From positions 1,673,801-1,737,800 of the forward strand of contig CM037840.1 of NCBI GenBank assembly GCA_021234535.1: a stretch of DNA of 64,000 nucleotides, read 5' to 3'. The notes under the pieces were generated by a model. It was not told the origin of the DNA and searched no databases. It saw nothing but the letters and a program-made list of their open reading frames with translations. Of this stretch, positions 1 to 13,100 are shown in pieces. The number at the start of each line of letters is the position of its first letter. Position 1 is the first letter of the stretch. Made by a program: the position numbers and the translations under genes. This DNA is from Stichopus chloronotus. Its lineage: Eukaryota; Echinodermata; Holothuroidea; Aspidochirotida; Stichopodidae.

Positions 1-249
1 AAACCTTTAACGTAGATAAAAAGAAGCAAAAGGATAGCTGTTTTCGAAAACACAGTCGGGAAAACTCAAGTGAAAAGTATTTTTTGGAGTTGGAGAAAAA
101 CCAGTCCCTCAACGTCGAAGCCGATCACTAAAATCAAACGGAGTCTAGTAATAGTATGTATATATGCTCTGTGTGCAATGTATGCTGCAGACGTGTACCG
201 CAGCTGCTCACATTTGTGTATGTTGAAACGAGAAGTTACGTCATAGGTC

Positions 250-460
250 ATGTTGATCTCGTGTCACCTTGATTCTCTGAGCTGTCACACACGGTTTTTC
301 GATCCCCCGCGCGAGATCTGATCTGCCCCGACGGGAGGATCACCATCTCCGGATCTGATCCTGAGTGCGAGAGTTTTCACACTACAAAGTTGATCTCGAG
401 GGGTGGATCAGATCCGGATCTGAACCCAGGCTTGAGATCAAGTGTGAAAGCAGTCTATGG
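250..460. repeat. GATC-rich fold-back repeat, MITE-like
   Basis: Dense GATC/GATCTGATC motifs with inverted pieces: 'ttgatctcgtgtcac' on the left against 'gagatcaagtgtgaaagcag' on the right, and a perfect 16-bp palindrome TCAGATCCGGATCTGA at 408-423. GC is much higher than in the flanks. The rest of 1-990 shows no gene or promoter I can support. Confidence 0.55.
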
Positions 461-991
461 TACCTCAAAAGTATCCCACACCCAAGGCAACACCAAGGCA
501 ATGTATACACTCCCAATGCCCACTGAGTTTGATTTTCAGTGATTCATTTTATTGTGGATAGGAGTTCATCCCTGTAGACATGCTGCTTTGAACCTTATTG
601 TTTCCAATCTGATCATATATATCTCCCACACATATGATGTTATGCACAGATGCAGTACGGTTAAACACTGTTAATTCTTTTGGACTTTTGACATTAAACT
701 TTTGAGCTTCTCTTAAGGCAAACTTTATTACGCTACAGCACAACAATTATAAGACATTACAAATGCCTGCATTACTGTGACAAGTAATGTTAGCATTCGA
801 AATGAAGCAATTAGCCAGACCCATCTTCATAGTGACTGGCTAATAACAACAGATTTACCTAAAAGTTAGGCAGAGCCAGTAATGAATTGTGTAACAAGTA
901 CTGTATGTCTGCATATAGCATGTCACCACGAAACAGTCTCTACTATGTAACCAATATGCATATTCTAAGTTTGTTCTTTCTGTTTTGGAAG

Positions 992-1119
992 GTGCGTAGA
1001 AGTCGGTTGTGCATGCTGTGCAATAAGGAGCAGAGATATTTATCCATACACTTATGCAGAGTGCACAACATCCAGTGCAAGCAGGAGAGGATGAAACTGC
1101 TATACGAGGCAAGAGAGAG
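992..1119 (+). CDS. Exon 1 (first visible): zinc finger 1
   Basis: The acceptor follows a T-rich tract (ttctttctgttttggaag) and the donor is GTGAGT. The exon enters in phase 0 and leaves after two bases of a codon. It encodes a C2H2-like finger, CMLCNKEQRYLSIHLCRVH (C-x2-C-x9-H-x4-H), followed by a basic helix (KQERMKLLYEARER). The frame stays open upstream to an ATG at 887, but that stretch reads as a translated polypyrimidine tract (ILSLFFLFW), so an acceptor at 991 is the better choice. The true start is therefore further upstream. Confidence 0.75.
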
Positions 1120-4100
1120 GTGAGTTTGTGTAACCCGGTATACATCCACAGTATTTATAAGATGCAACTACTACCCTACAACTTGAGGTGTAAATTACCT
1201 ACTGAATCAAAATTCAGTGGAAAGCATCCTATGTAATTAACACCAAACAGTGAGAGCACCCGAAAAAAACTTAAAACACTACAGAACTAATATCAGAGAT
1301 TAGAGGTTTACTATTTGTTCAAAGTTAACACTCAGACCACTGAAAATACCTCAACTGTATGATCATGTATGTCACAGAACTTGCTCATAGTATGGTAGAA
1401 CATGTTCTACTGTAGGGTTGCCAGATAGCAAACCCTTTCATGTTTACCACGAAAATGAATATAATAATAATACAAGACTTATAATGACCTAAATCTAGCA
1501 ATGTGTTCATAGCACTTTACAAATCCAGTTCTTCATATATTCTAAGCAATAAATGAAGATAAATCAAGTGGAACAAATGATGAAGAGATATGTGAACCAA
1601 AAGTGCTAGTTTTCATAATGCATTTTTAAACTCTAAATGAAAGAGTCAATTGTCTATGATAAAGGTAAATTGGTCCTTAGTATTGGAGTAGCCAAAGCAT
1701 TTAGCAGTAATGTTTTCAGTAAATTTCACAAACCTTGTCTTACCAGATGGGAAATTCATTGAGTTAAGGTTTTTGTTTGTGATATACTTTATTTAGGTAT
1801 CCCTGGATGTGGACTATGTAATCAATGATAGTTTGCATAAATTTATAATCGCTAGAGATACATACCTGATATATGCGTGTTCTTGATCAATTTGGAATTC
1901 CATGTAAATAGATGCCGAGTTACCATCAACTCTAGATTTCAACTTCTATAGATCTCCAGTGACCAGAACGAGGTCAGTGACGATTCCCTATGGACAAAGA
2001 CGTCGGAACTGCCCGGTGGAGGGATGTCCCGCCAAGGCCATTACGCGGGTCGATTGCCATTTGGTGAAGGTACACCATATAAATGTGAGTTCCTGTCGAT
2101 GTAGATAATTCTTACACATGATCTCATGCAGTCAGAAGTCCTCATGGACAGTGACATATTGCTTCAGTGTGCATGGTCATTCACTCATAGTGCTTCTTTA
2201 TATTGCATTTAACTGCTTATAAGACACTAAATCTACTTCCTGCCATGGAGGGTGGAGCATTTTAAGCATTGTCATCCATTTTAAATATTGTCATCAGGTT
2301 TTAGCTAACCATTTAAAGGTAAAGTATTAATATATTATAAGATATACAGTTTCGTGTAGGTCTGTCAGGGACATTGGCCTGATGTAACCAGTGAGTTCAG
2401 TCATATATATTGTACATCAGTGCAGTCACTCATCACCCCAAGCTACATTTTTGGCCAGGGTAAACTTAATTCTCAGTTGGTTTCTACCTTCCCTTTGATC
2501 AACAGCAAATTCAGTTGCAGAGCACATTATATTACACAGCATGCACAGGTGCAGGATGTTTTGATTGCACATGTGGCCCTTGTATGCTCATCAGGACATG
2601 CAGAGTTTGAAGTAGAATTGTTTTTGCTCAAGGAAGCATTTTAGGCAGGCTCTGGGAAGAGTTAGAAGTAAGTAGTTGTGAAAATTGGAACTGTATCTCT
2701 AGGAAGAATGCAGTCACTTCAATTTGCGTTGGTATAGTCCTCTATCTTGATTCATAGATGGCTCTTTTGCATCAAGTGACATTATGTTTGTTACTGGATT
2801 GCTAAATGTAAGCAAGTTATTTGTTTCCTTTGAATACCCGATAGTTTGAAATATCCTCAAAGATTCCTCTAAGGTTCAAAAGGGGAGATTTGTAAGATTT
2901 AGCTGATGCTACAGAGTGAAGTTGGAAGTAGCTGCATCCCTTTAATATTCACATAGCATTTTCATTGCTAACCAAGAAACTTAAAGTACCAGTAGGCTTT
3001 GGCAGGTCACTCCACTCTGTTGCAACCCCTGCATGTCCAAGTGTGACAACTCAACCCCATTTTCCCTAGAGTCAAGACTCATGTGAAAGTTTTAACACTA
3101 TAAAAAGATTTTTTTTAGATTTGCAAAAGTCCAATCCTACCTCACCAGCAATGTTTGGGCACGTTTGAGCCCATCTGTGTCTGTCTGTCTGTCTGTCTTT
3201 ATCTTTGTGTTCAATCTACAATGTTGCATGGTTATGTAGCAGTTATGATGTAACTTGATCCTACTACAAACTCAGAGTCACAAGTTGCTTCATGGTCGCT
3301 ACTTTATTCAGGCAACAAGTAGTCAACTCTGAAAATTTTGGTGTCCCCCAAGCCTATTACATACTTCCTGCTGGGGGTTGGAACAATGGAATTACTTTCC
3401 AACTGGTTATATGGGTCACAATTTCAAGGTGAGTACATTCATGTGTATGTACAATATATAATCTGGTAATAGGCATCCTGTATGTTGGCCTTAAATGACT
3501 GAAAGTGCTTCCTCGTATAGAAGATTAATCGATCAATTGAAGCAGTCATGTGACGTTGAGTTCTAATGTTCTCATGTTTACAATGAACACATAAATCTAG
3601 CAATAGGTGATATACAGTGACCTGACGTGAAAAATAAGTTCAGGCACACAAAGAGTTTACTCCTCATAAATCATTGTAATCACTTACATGATGCTTACAT
3701 TATACCGTTTCCTTATCCAGAAAAATGACCCAAACTACAAGCTGCTACTTGACAAATGCAGGCAGTCTGGCAGAGAAGTTGAAGCCGCTTCGCGCCCTCC
3801 TGCCGCTGCTTTACTCCCTCCTGAGACACAACAATCTTCCAGTTCTGTCCAGGACTCCATCCTTGGTAATTGCAGTCATAATTTTAACATGTACATGATG
3901 CAAGAAACCTTTCTAACATGACCTATAATATCAATTGAACCTTTTTGTATGTCCATTTTGAGTCAGATGGTTTGGAACTCTCATTTTTTCAGCCAAGCTT
4001 GTAGATGCTGTTTGAGAGAACACCTTTTCAAAACACTGTTGATGTTCTTGAAAGTACTCTATATCTCCTTGAGATCCAGAATTGTACACCATGTGTGCCT

Positions 4101-7100
4101 GGAAAAAAATACCTTTTCAAAGTTGACACTAAAAGGATGGTAACTGCAGAGATGTTGTAATCTTCCATATGGTTCAGTTTAGCCAAATATTGATGATAGT
4201 TTCAACAGTGGTTGATGATAGCTTTAGGGGTGGTTGATAATAGCTTTACTAGTGGTTGATGATAGCTTTAGCGGTGTTTGATAATAACTTTAGTGGTGGT
4301 ATATGATAGCTTTAGCGGTGTTTGATAATAACTTTAGAGGTGGTTGATGATAGCTATAGTGGTGGTTGTATGCTGTTATGTCTGCTCTTGGAAGATTTTT
4401 TTTTCTATACTTAGCTGCCCGTAGTGTTTGCACAAGTTCCAAAATATGGACCCAGGTCCCCAAAACTCCTGGTTCCTCCTTTGTTATACTGCATGCAGGC
4501 TCACTTTGAAGTCAGGCTTGCTGTGAAGTAATATAGTTTGGTTTTGCATGTTAATGTAACGCTTCATGAGGGTATGATAAAGTTTTCATGCATGCTGAAT
4601 TTAGTCACATATAAAATTAGCATTTAATAGTAACACTTTGTATCTGAGTAGCCATTTCAGAACTGAGTCTTGTCAGTTTTTTGGTTGGTTACCAAGGTTA
4701 CCCCTTGATATCACTAACTATATGAGTGTTGTGGGTGGTATGTGCAGCCGACATTTCTGTCATTTTCATTTTTACAGGACAATTTCAGAACTATCTCTTT
4801 GTGAAAGGAGGCTGCACATTAGCTGCCAGAAAATCCGCAACGCAACACCAAAGACAAGTAGAAATTATGTTACAGAGGCATCACATTACCCTTAAGCAGT
4901 TTTGTACTCCATCAACACCACCAAGGTATCTACATATTTTATGAGCTATGAATATTTTCCACAAGTTGTTTGAGGGGTTACCTACCACTCCTTGAGAGTA
5001 AACTGTGACCTTCCAAAATAGCAAATAGGGTAAAGCTCAGTTTGGCCTCCCCCCCAAAAAAATTTACAATAGGCTACTACTATTTCAATTGTAGGCTTAA
5101 CGTAATGCATCTTTGAATGACCATAATGAGAGAGTAGCCTCCTTTAATTCAAATCCTTCACATTGAGATTATTTCACAGTAGCATAATACATCTCTTAGT
5201 GACATAAACCAGAGTTGAAAGGCTGATAACCTTAGACTAAATTATCATATCCAGTGAATGGCGGTTGAAATGCCAATCACATTAAGATGTTGGTCATACT
5301 GGAACAATAGCAGACTCAATTTTCATCCAACTTTTTCAAGTGCCATCCTAAAGTGATTGTATGCATACGAGGAAGAGTTCAAACATTTTGTGAAAATAAG
5401 TAGGTTGCAGGGTTTAGGTGGTAATTTCTGCCATATGATCTCAAATTCTTGTAACATGTTTCAAAAAGTCTAAAATATGATTATGTGAAGGTTGACAGTT
5501 TTCATTACGTTAACTGTGCGTTTCTTTTAACAAATCAATGGGATGTATACTAGCAATGAATATTCAGGTGGTCAAAACAGGTGGCCCTCTGATGTTCATG
5601 TAAGTGAGGTTATCTGGTAGTATTTCTTAAATACAGAGCCGTATTTCAATAAATATACAATTCCAGACAAAGATCAAGAAGCTATACCTTGAACAGTATG
5701 TTTGTGATCTACCAGTGAGCAGCTGATGTGACACATGCCCTCTCAGCATAGTAGCTACAAAAATAGTACATGCCTACAGGCCAGCTGAATTTACTAACCC
5801 TAACTCTGACGGTTATTTTGTCAGAGATACATTTCTCTATGTAGCGACAAAATGTAATTTTTGCCAGGGAGACATGTATTGTTGAATTTCATAACGTAGG
5901 CACTCTCTCTTTGAAATTTCAAGTACCTGCTTGCTTTCAAACATGAATTCTCTTTTTTTTTTACTGTTTTGTGCCATTCTGTTGCTTTTTAGTGTGGTAC
6001 TGTCATTTTCATTATTTGAATGACACACTTTTAGCGTGAACAACCCTGCATCTCCATTGAGAAGTAAAGAAAAAAATGACAGCTGTTATCAGACAAATGA
6101 AACATTCTGTAACAATTTTAAGATCAACCTCTTCATTGAGTTGTATAATATATTAGGTGAGTTTGTGACAATTTATAAGAAGACGACTGGTATAGAATCA
6201 GATATGGGTGCGCTCTGACCAACATAGATTGAAACAATGCCATTTGCATTATAATTTCAAAAAGTTGAATCAGATATATTATAATCTGATCTGCACCTAT
6301 AACAAATTGGATCAGATATATTGTAGTCTGATCTACACCTATAACAAATTGGATCAGATATATTGTAGTCTGATCTCCACCTATAACAAATTGGATCAGA
6401 TATATTGTAGTCTGATCTCCACCTATAACAAATTGGATCAGATATATTGTAGTCTGATCTGCAACTATAACACTACCAAAACCAAAGTAAATCACTGATC
6501 ATGTAAACCTAAATGGATTTGGAGGGACTTAACAACAGAAATGAGTTATTACTGATAGTATGTCAATGACCATTGCCAAAGATAGCAACTGCATGCTGTC
6601 AATGTTTCTTATAGGAAAAATATGGGATTTTTAATTTTTTTATGAGGGGGTACTTCGCTAAGAGTTGACTAGGTTCTGGATAAAATGTTCTTCATTTTCA
6701 GACTCATGGAATCTTTGCAGAAAGAAGGACTGCAACCAAAAACAACATCCAGTTACTTCCTCATTGTAAAGAAACTTTGCAGCTTCCTCTTGCTGTACGG
6801 GGAGATCGCACGTTCGATAGGAGTAACAGAGACCGATCTCTCCGATACGATGGGCAGCGTGGATGATCTAGCAACTGTTGTGCGGAAAGCCACCGTCAAA
6901 AGGGAGTCGGACCGTAAATCTCAAGTTAGTGGTATGTACAGTGAGTAAAAAGTAAAGCTTGTAGCAGTGACCCCTTCACCCCTTAATCATATCTATGGTA
7001 TACATTTATCAATTCCACAGATGGGTTTTACCCTTTAGAGGTTTGTTTGTAGTTCATTGATATTTACTTCATTACTTGAATTTAAAACAAAAAGGAAAAT

Positions 7101-10100
7101 AGGTCAAACACTGTAGTGGTGAAGAGTATTCTTAGGTGAGATGAACTCATGCAAAAAAAAAAACTACTTGCAATTATTAAGAATGCACATTTTATTGAAG
7201 AGTTGTGTGATAGGTGTTTTATTGCAGAATATTGACGGAAAAACAGCAAGAATCTAAAATAGTTATGCTGAACATATAACAATTATATATATTGGAAACT
7301 TAAAAGAAGATGGAAATAACCACTAAAAAAAGATAAAGTAGCAGTAAATAAAAGGAGAATCAATTCGTTTCTTTGAGTAGTTTTTGATTTTAGCAAGATG
7401 ATGAGTGTCACCAATAGCATGACAGTTGTGCCAGATAATGTCTGAAACTTAGGTCACCCACTTGCATTCATAATTATCAAATTAAAAGACTGGTACAGAA
7501 GTATAAAATACCTTAATCATTAAAGTAAATGATCACATACGTGTGTAAATCATCACAATTGTACTCTGGGTGATATAAGAGCTAAATGAAATGACTGTCT
7601 GTATTATTTTCACCAGATTGACGCTGTTCTTGGCAGTTATTGTGGGTATTCAGGAAACATGTATGGTCCAAAGGTCCTGACTTGCTAGTATGCCCTACCT
7701 AACCATGTATTTAATACATATGTACAACTAACAAACGAAATTGCATTTCCTTGTTGCTTTTGATTTGCAGATGTTCTCCTACCTCCAGAGGAGATCCAGA
7801 GGCTGAAGGTCAGTGCTGTGGCAGAACTGGAGGAGGTATTCGGTACGGACATTTTAATACATAAAAACATTAAGGGTAGCCTTAAAGGGGAGATCATTTC
7901 ACTCCAATTTGTGTTAGTATAGTCAACTATCTTAATTCATGGTGAATGCCTCTTTTACATCAAGTGACAATATTTTTTGTCATGGGATTGCTTAAGTTAT
8001 GCAAGTTATTTGTTTACTTCAAATACACAATAGTTTGAAATATCCTGAAAGATGCTTGTAAAGTATGAAATAGGAGTTTTGTACAATTTAGCTGATGCTT
8101 CCAAATAAAGTTGTTGTAACTGCTTATTAACTTTAATTGAAATAAGGCATTTGCTTTGTCACAGAAAAAAAAAAAAACTTTGTTGAGCATTCAATTATTG
8201 AGAATAAAGAATGACATTGGCCTCTGTTTCAAGAAATAAGTATCTCACAAATAGAAATTCACTTATATTTCTTGCCCTAGCATAAATTGATCATCCAAAT
8301 TTCAAAAATTCAAATTATGCATCATTCATAACTGATGGTGTTTATTGTGTTTTGAGAAGATGAAGCATTTGCAGGCGTTTATTGATGAGCTTGGATGGTT
8401 TAACAATAATAAAGCTTTGTATGGCAAAATTGTGAGTTAATTGTTAATGCCCTATTTCCCTGTAAAATCATACATACAACAAACTTTCTTGTGCATCGTC
8501 AACTAAAATCATGATCTTTTCATGTATTGAGATCATATTTAATGTGCTTCCATTCATTCCAAATAATTGACAACTATAACTGCACCAAAAGCAATGTTCA
8601 ATTTCTTCTTTTTTTTCTTGCTTGAAAGCACTGTGTTTCTGAAATCAGTAGAGTATGGTTGTAATCTGATAATTCCTGCATGTGATTTCATATCACAGTA
8701 CGCCAGACAGGTTAGGCCTGGTTAGATTTTACTAACAGTTTACTTTTGGGTTTCCATGAAATCGTAACCTTTGTAATCACACGGCGGTGGGTGTATGTGT
8801 GTTTTTGATGCCTACTTTGTAAACACGATATCTCAAGAAGGGAAGCTTGAACAGATCCCATATTTAGCACATAGGTGTACCACATTGAGTACAAGAATCC
8901 TATTGTTTTTGGTGGAGGTCAAAGGTCATTGGGGTCAACGGGTCAAATTGTGAAAACCTGGTAAACACAATATCTCAAGAAGGGAAGCTTGGACAAATCT
9001 CATTTGTGGTATGTAGGTGAAGAACATTGATTGAAATATCCCTATAGATTTTGGTGGAGGTCAAAGGTCATTTGTGGTCAATAGTTGTCAAATTGTGAAA
9101 AACGTATAAACATGTTATCTGAAGAAGGGAGCTTGAACAAATCTCTTATTGCTATCTAGGTGTTCCACATTAAGTGCAAGAACTCCATTGATTTTGTTGG
9201 AGGTCAAAGGTCATTTTAGGTCAAGAACGGTCAAATTGTGAAAACATTGTGAACAAGATATATGTTATATAAGAGGGGAAGCTTGGACAAACGTCCTATG
9301 TGTTATGTAAGTGCACCACATTGATTACAAGCTCACTTTTGACCTTGGTGGAGGTCAAAGGTCATTTGAGGTCAACAGGGGTCAAATTATGAAAATATTC
9401 TAAACAGATTATCTCAAGAAGGAAAACTTGGGCAGATCTCCCATTGAGAATGTAGTTGTATCTCATCGAGTATGCAAGAATTCCATTGTCTTTGGTGAAG
9501 GTCAAAGGTCATTTGGTGTCAACAGGGTCACATTATGAATTCTTGTAAAGGTCATATCTCAGGAAGGGATGCTTTGACAGATGTCATATTCAATCTGTAG
9601 TTGTATCTCATTGAGTACAAGAACCATTTGGTCTTTTCTGGAGGTCAAAGGTCATTTGATGTCAGCAAGGATCAAATTGTGAAAACCCTGTAGACATGAT
9701 CTCAAGAAATGAAACTTTTACAGATCTCATATTTCATATAAAACATAGGTAGCCCAATATAGCTTTAATGTCAGATTTAGAAAAACTGCTCATAATCCAA
9801 TCATTGAAACCACAATGCATTTGTGCATTCTGGTTGTATTTCCACAATCCTGCATTGAGGAGTGTGGTTTTTGCTTCAATTTACCTTAATTGATTCCTAT
9901 CAAACAATTCGGAATTTAAGGATAACTTGATCATTTTGTCTGCATGCACAGAAGGTAAAATGTAAGAAATTAAATCTGGCTCCTCTGTAATGTAATAATG
10001 GTTAAATTTACAAATAAGTCTCTTAGTTGGGATTTCAACTTTGGAGCAACTGCAAAGTACTGTACCTTGCCTTACAATTCAATGAGAAAATTCCTCTGCT

Positions 10101-13100
10101 TGTGTGAATATGGTAAAAAACTTGTAGTTTTTCAGTCACTACTTGTACTCAGGATTTTCTACTCTCATTACAAGTCTGCATGGTTTAACTCTCATTCAGA
10201 TGTGTAAAGAGAAATTTGTGATTGTATCACTGCTGCAATTTGCCTATTCATACAAAAGTATGGAATTGTAGAAAGTTATTCCATCAGGGAGAAGTTTCAT
10301 GGTGGCCAAATACAGTATGCAATTTGTCACAGCATAAACAACTACAACTGCACTGTAACTTGGCTTCTGCAGGCTAATATGAAGATATGGAACCATACTC
10401 TCAGACACTCTATTTACCTTTTACCTTGTTCCTTTCAGGTGCCCTTGAGAACTCCCCTACCTCAGTTGGATGGTGTAATGTGGTCAGACTGAGGAATATC
10501 CTCATCACATTCATCCTCCTCAGTTCTGGTCACCGATGCAGCGTCATAACTCAGCTGACTTTGGAGGAGTTCTTGAATACAAAGGAAGTGCAATGTGGGA
10601 CACTGGACACCTACTTCTTCATTAAAGTGAGTAGAAATTGTAGAAATTCATCTTCGTCCGTGAGAGGCAGATCAGTTCATGGAGTAATCCCTCCTCCCCT
10701 GCCCCTGTTTAATCCTCTGTGTGATGACATTAAAGGTTTGGGCCATTTCTGCAACTTCACCGCATATTTCATCCCCGCCCACTGATTAAAAGGATAGTCC
10801 AGGCAGAAATTTAGCTTTGATGTGTTTAAGAGTAAGTAAATGTGATCCTTATAGTAAAACTTCCATTCAGTTCCCATGCATGGTTCTCTCAATTTTATCA
10901 GTTTGAGATACCCCCTTTGCTACCAACTGGGAACTTGAAGCAAACAGGAGCGACATCATCTCTTCACATTGCTAAAGAGTCTTTTGTTTTCTTCATTTTT
11001 TAAATGTATTATTTTGACCATGGAATCAGCAGGTGGTCAGCCCACATACTGGTGACGTGAAGGTCACAAAACTCTCATACCCCTCCTACATTCACATTAT
11101 GATATCACTATATATTGAAAGATTAAATTTGGTATATAAACATAAAGAAAAACATAAAATACTTTATTGATATGGGGAGATGACATCACTCCTGCTTTCT
11201 TCAAGTTAACTATCAGTAACAAATGTGGCAACTTCAACTGCCCATATCTCGAGAACCACACATGAGAGTGGAATGGAAGTTTCACTGTAATGGTCAGATT
11301 AACTTGCACAATTAAGTTGTGTTCGTGGCTAGACCATCCTTTCAAATTGATTAACTTGTGTATCATTGTATTAACAGGTGTGTCCATACTGCCCAAAATA
11401 TTTTCTCTTGTTTGATCTTTCCTGTTGATCCATCTACACATACTGCACCATACTATGTATCAAAGATATTTTGACGGTCACTTGAGAAAGAATTCTAGCA
11501 CAGGACCGTAGTACGGATAATATTACTTAACTTGGACTGATATTAAGTCTGTCCTGCTACTAGCCAATAGGATGGTGTCAGGGATTTTTTTCAGCATCAA
11601 TGTCTATCACTGCAACTGTATAGTTGGTCAATGAATTTTATTACTTGTCACTTGTACTGCATTATTATGTTGGTATTCTTTCATAACCATTATGTCAGCA
11701 ATATGATTGTATAGCAAGTCATGAAATGTTCATAGGCCTTCTGCATTTAAGACACACATTTCTTCTGTAACAAACTTCAGAACATTAATTCTTATTAGCA
11801 GCTGTTACCCTGTTACATGACTGATGATGCATTGTCCCTGATCTGAATTGCCACTGGGTCCAAAATATTTTCTTATAAACTTGCTGTAGCAAAACAAACA
11901 AGTGGGTAATCCATGGAGTTGCAAATCTCATCCCTGTCTATCGGTGATCGGGCACTAAAGTACAATGCATATATGTCAAATGCGTATGGCACAAATACCT
12001 GCATGTGTGTACGCACAATCATATTAATGTACAAGAAATGAGAGGTAAAGAACCAAGATTTCTACTTTTTTTACTTTTCTCAGGTTCACAACCACTACAC
12101 AGCCAGCACCCATGGTCCTTTATCAGTTGTACTGACCCAACAACTGTTCTACTGGTGTAAGTCCTATATGGAGCTGGCTAGGAACCTTACTCCAGGTGCC
12201 TCTGCATCCACTCTTAATGACCTCACAGCACCATTCTTCTTGTCAAAAGGAGGTGGTTCTGTGGACCGTGTGGGTCAGGAGGTCAACAGACTGGGTGAAA
12301 GGTACAATGTCAAAAACCTCTCACCAGTTAACATCAGGAAAACCATTATCACCAGGGTATGTGGCATTAATTAATTTAATTTGATTCAGATAATGTACAC
12401 AGTAGTATTTACTTCTTTATTTAGCAATTTCATTTAATTAGCAGTCTCCAAAAATTTTAAATCAGATGAATTTTTTTATTCTTAGGGAGTAACTAATGAA
12501 ATTCAAGAAATCACAATATAATACCCGAAGATAGAGGATTCATACATAACTTGATTCCACAATCAAGGACTGGACATATACCCACTGGGGGGGTGACATG
12601 TTGAGGGAGGAGTGGTTGCTAATTCTGCTCATGCTGTTGCTAGATTCAAGACATTTGTTCGGAAGGAACCAAACTGGTGATACAGAAGGAGGGTCATATG
12701 AGGTAACACTCACAGAGAGTGGTGACATGGGTGAATCCTGGGGGGGGGGGACGGTGAGTTTTGAATCCCAGCTAACATTGTGGTAAGAATACCTTAGCGT
12801 AGCGCCACCATCGGTTGGTGCAGAACATGCAAGAAGGTACCATGTAGATCACCAGAAATTGCCTCTTTAGGGTCAGCTTTCTTCCATGGGTTGAGCAATT
12901 TAGTGTTTTTAATACTCGATTTTTCACCAATTATTGGCCTTCCTGGAGGGTGGGGTGTGTATGGTCCACAATGGCCCCATCTTGAATCCACCAGTAAAGA
13001 GGAGGTGTCTTCCCCTCGACTTTGATTTACCATAACTGAATTTGAGAGATGATAGAGTTAAAGTTGGTGTGACATGAAAATGACGTTTTGGAGTACTGAG

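Noticed and set aside
887..991. Hydrophobic N-terminus in frame with exon 1, like a signal peptide
   Set aside because: It is a translated polypyrimidine tract next to an AG acceptor; a nuclear zinc-finger protein would not need it.
6133..6498. Open frames on both strands (120 and 96 codons)
   Set aside because: Created by a 42-bp tandem repeat; translations are exact repeats.
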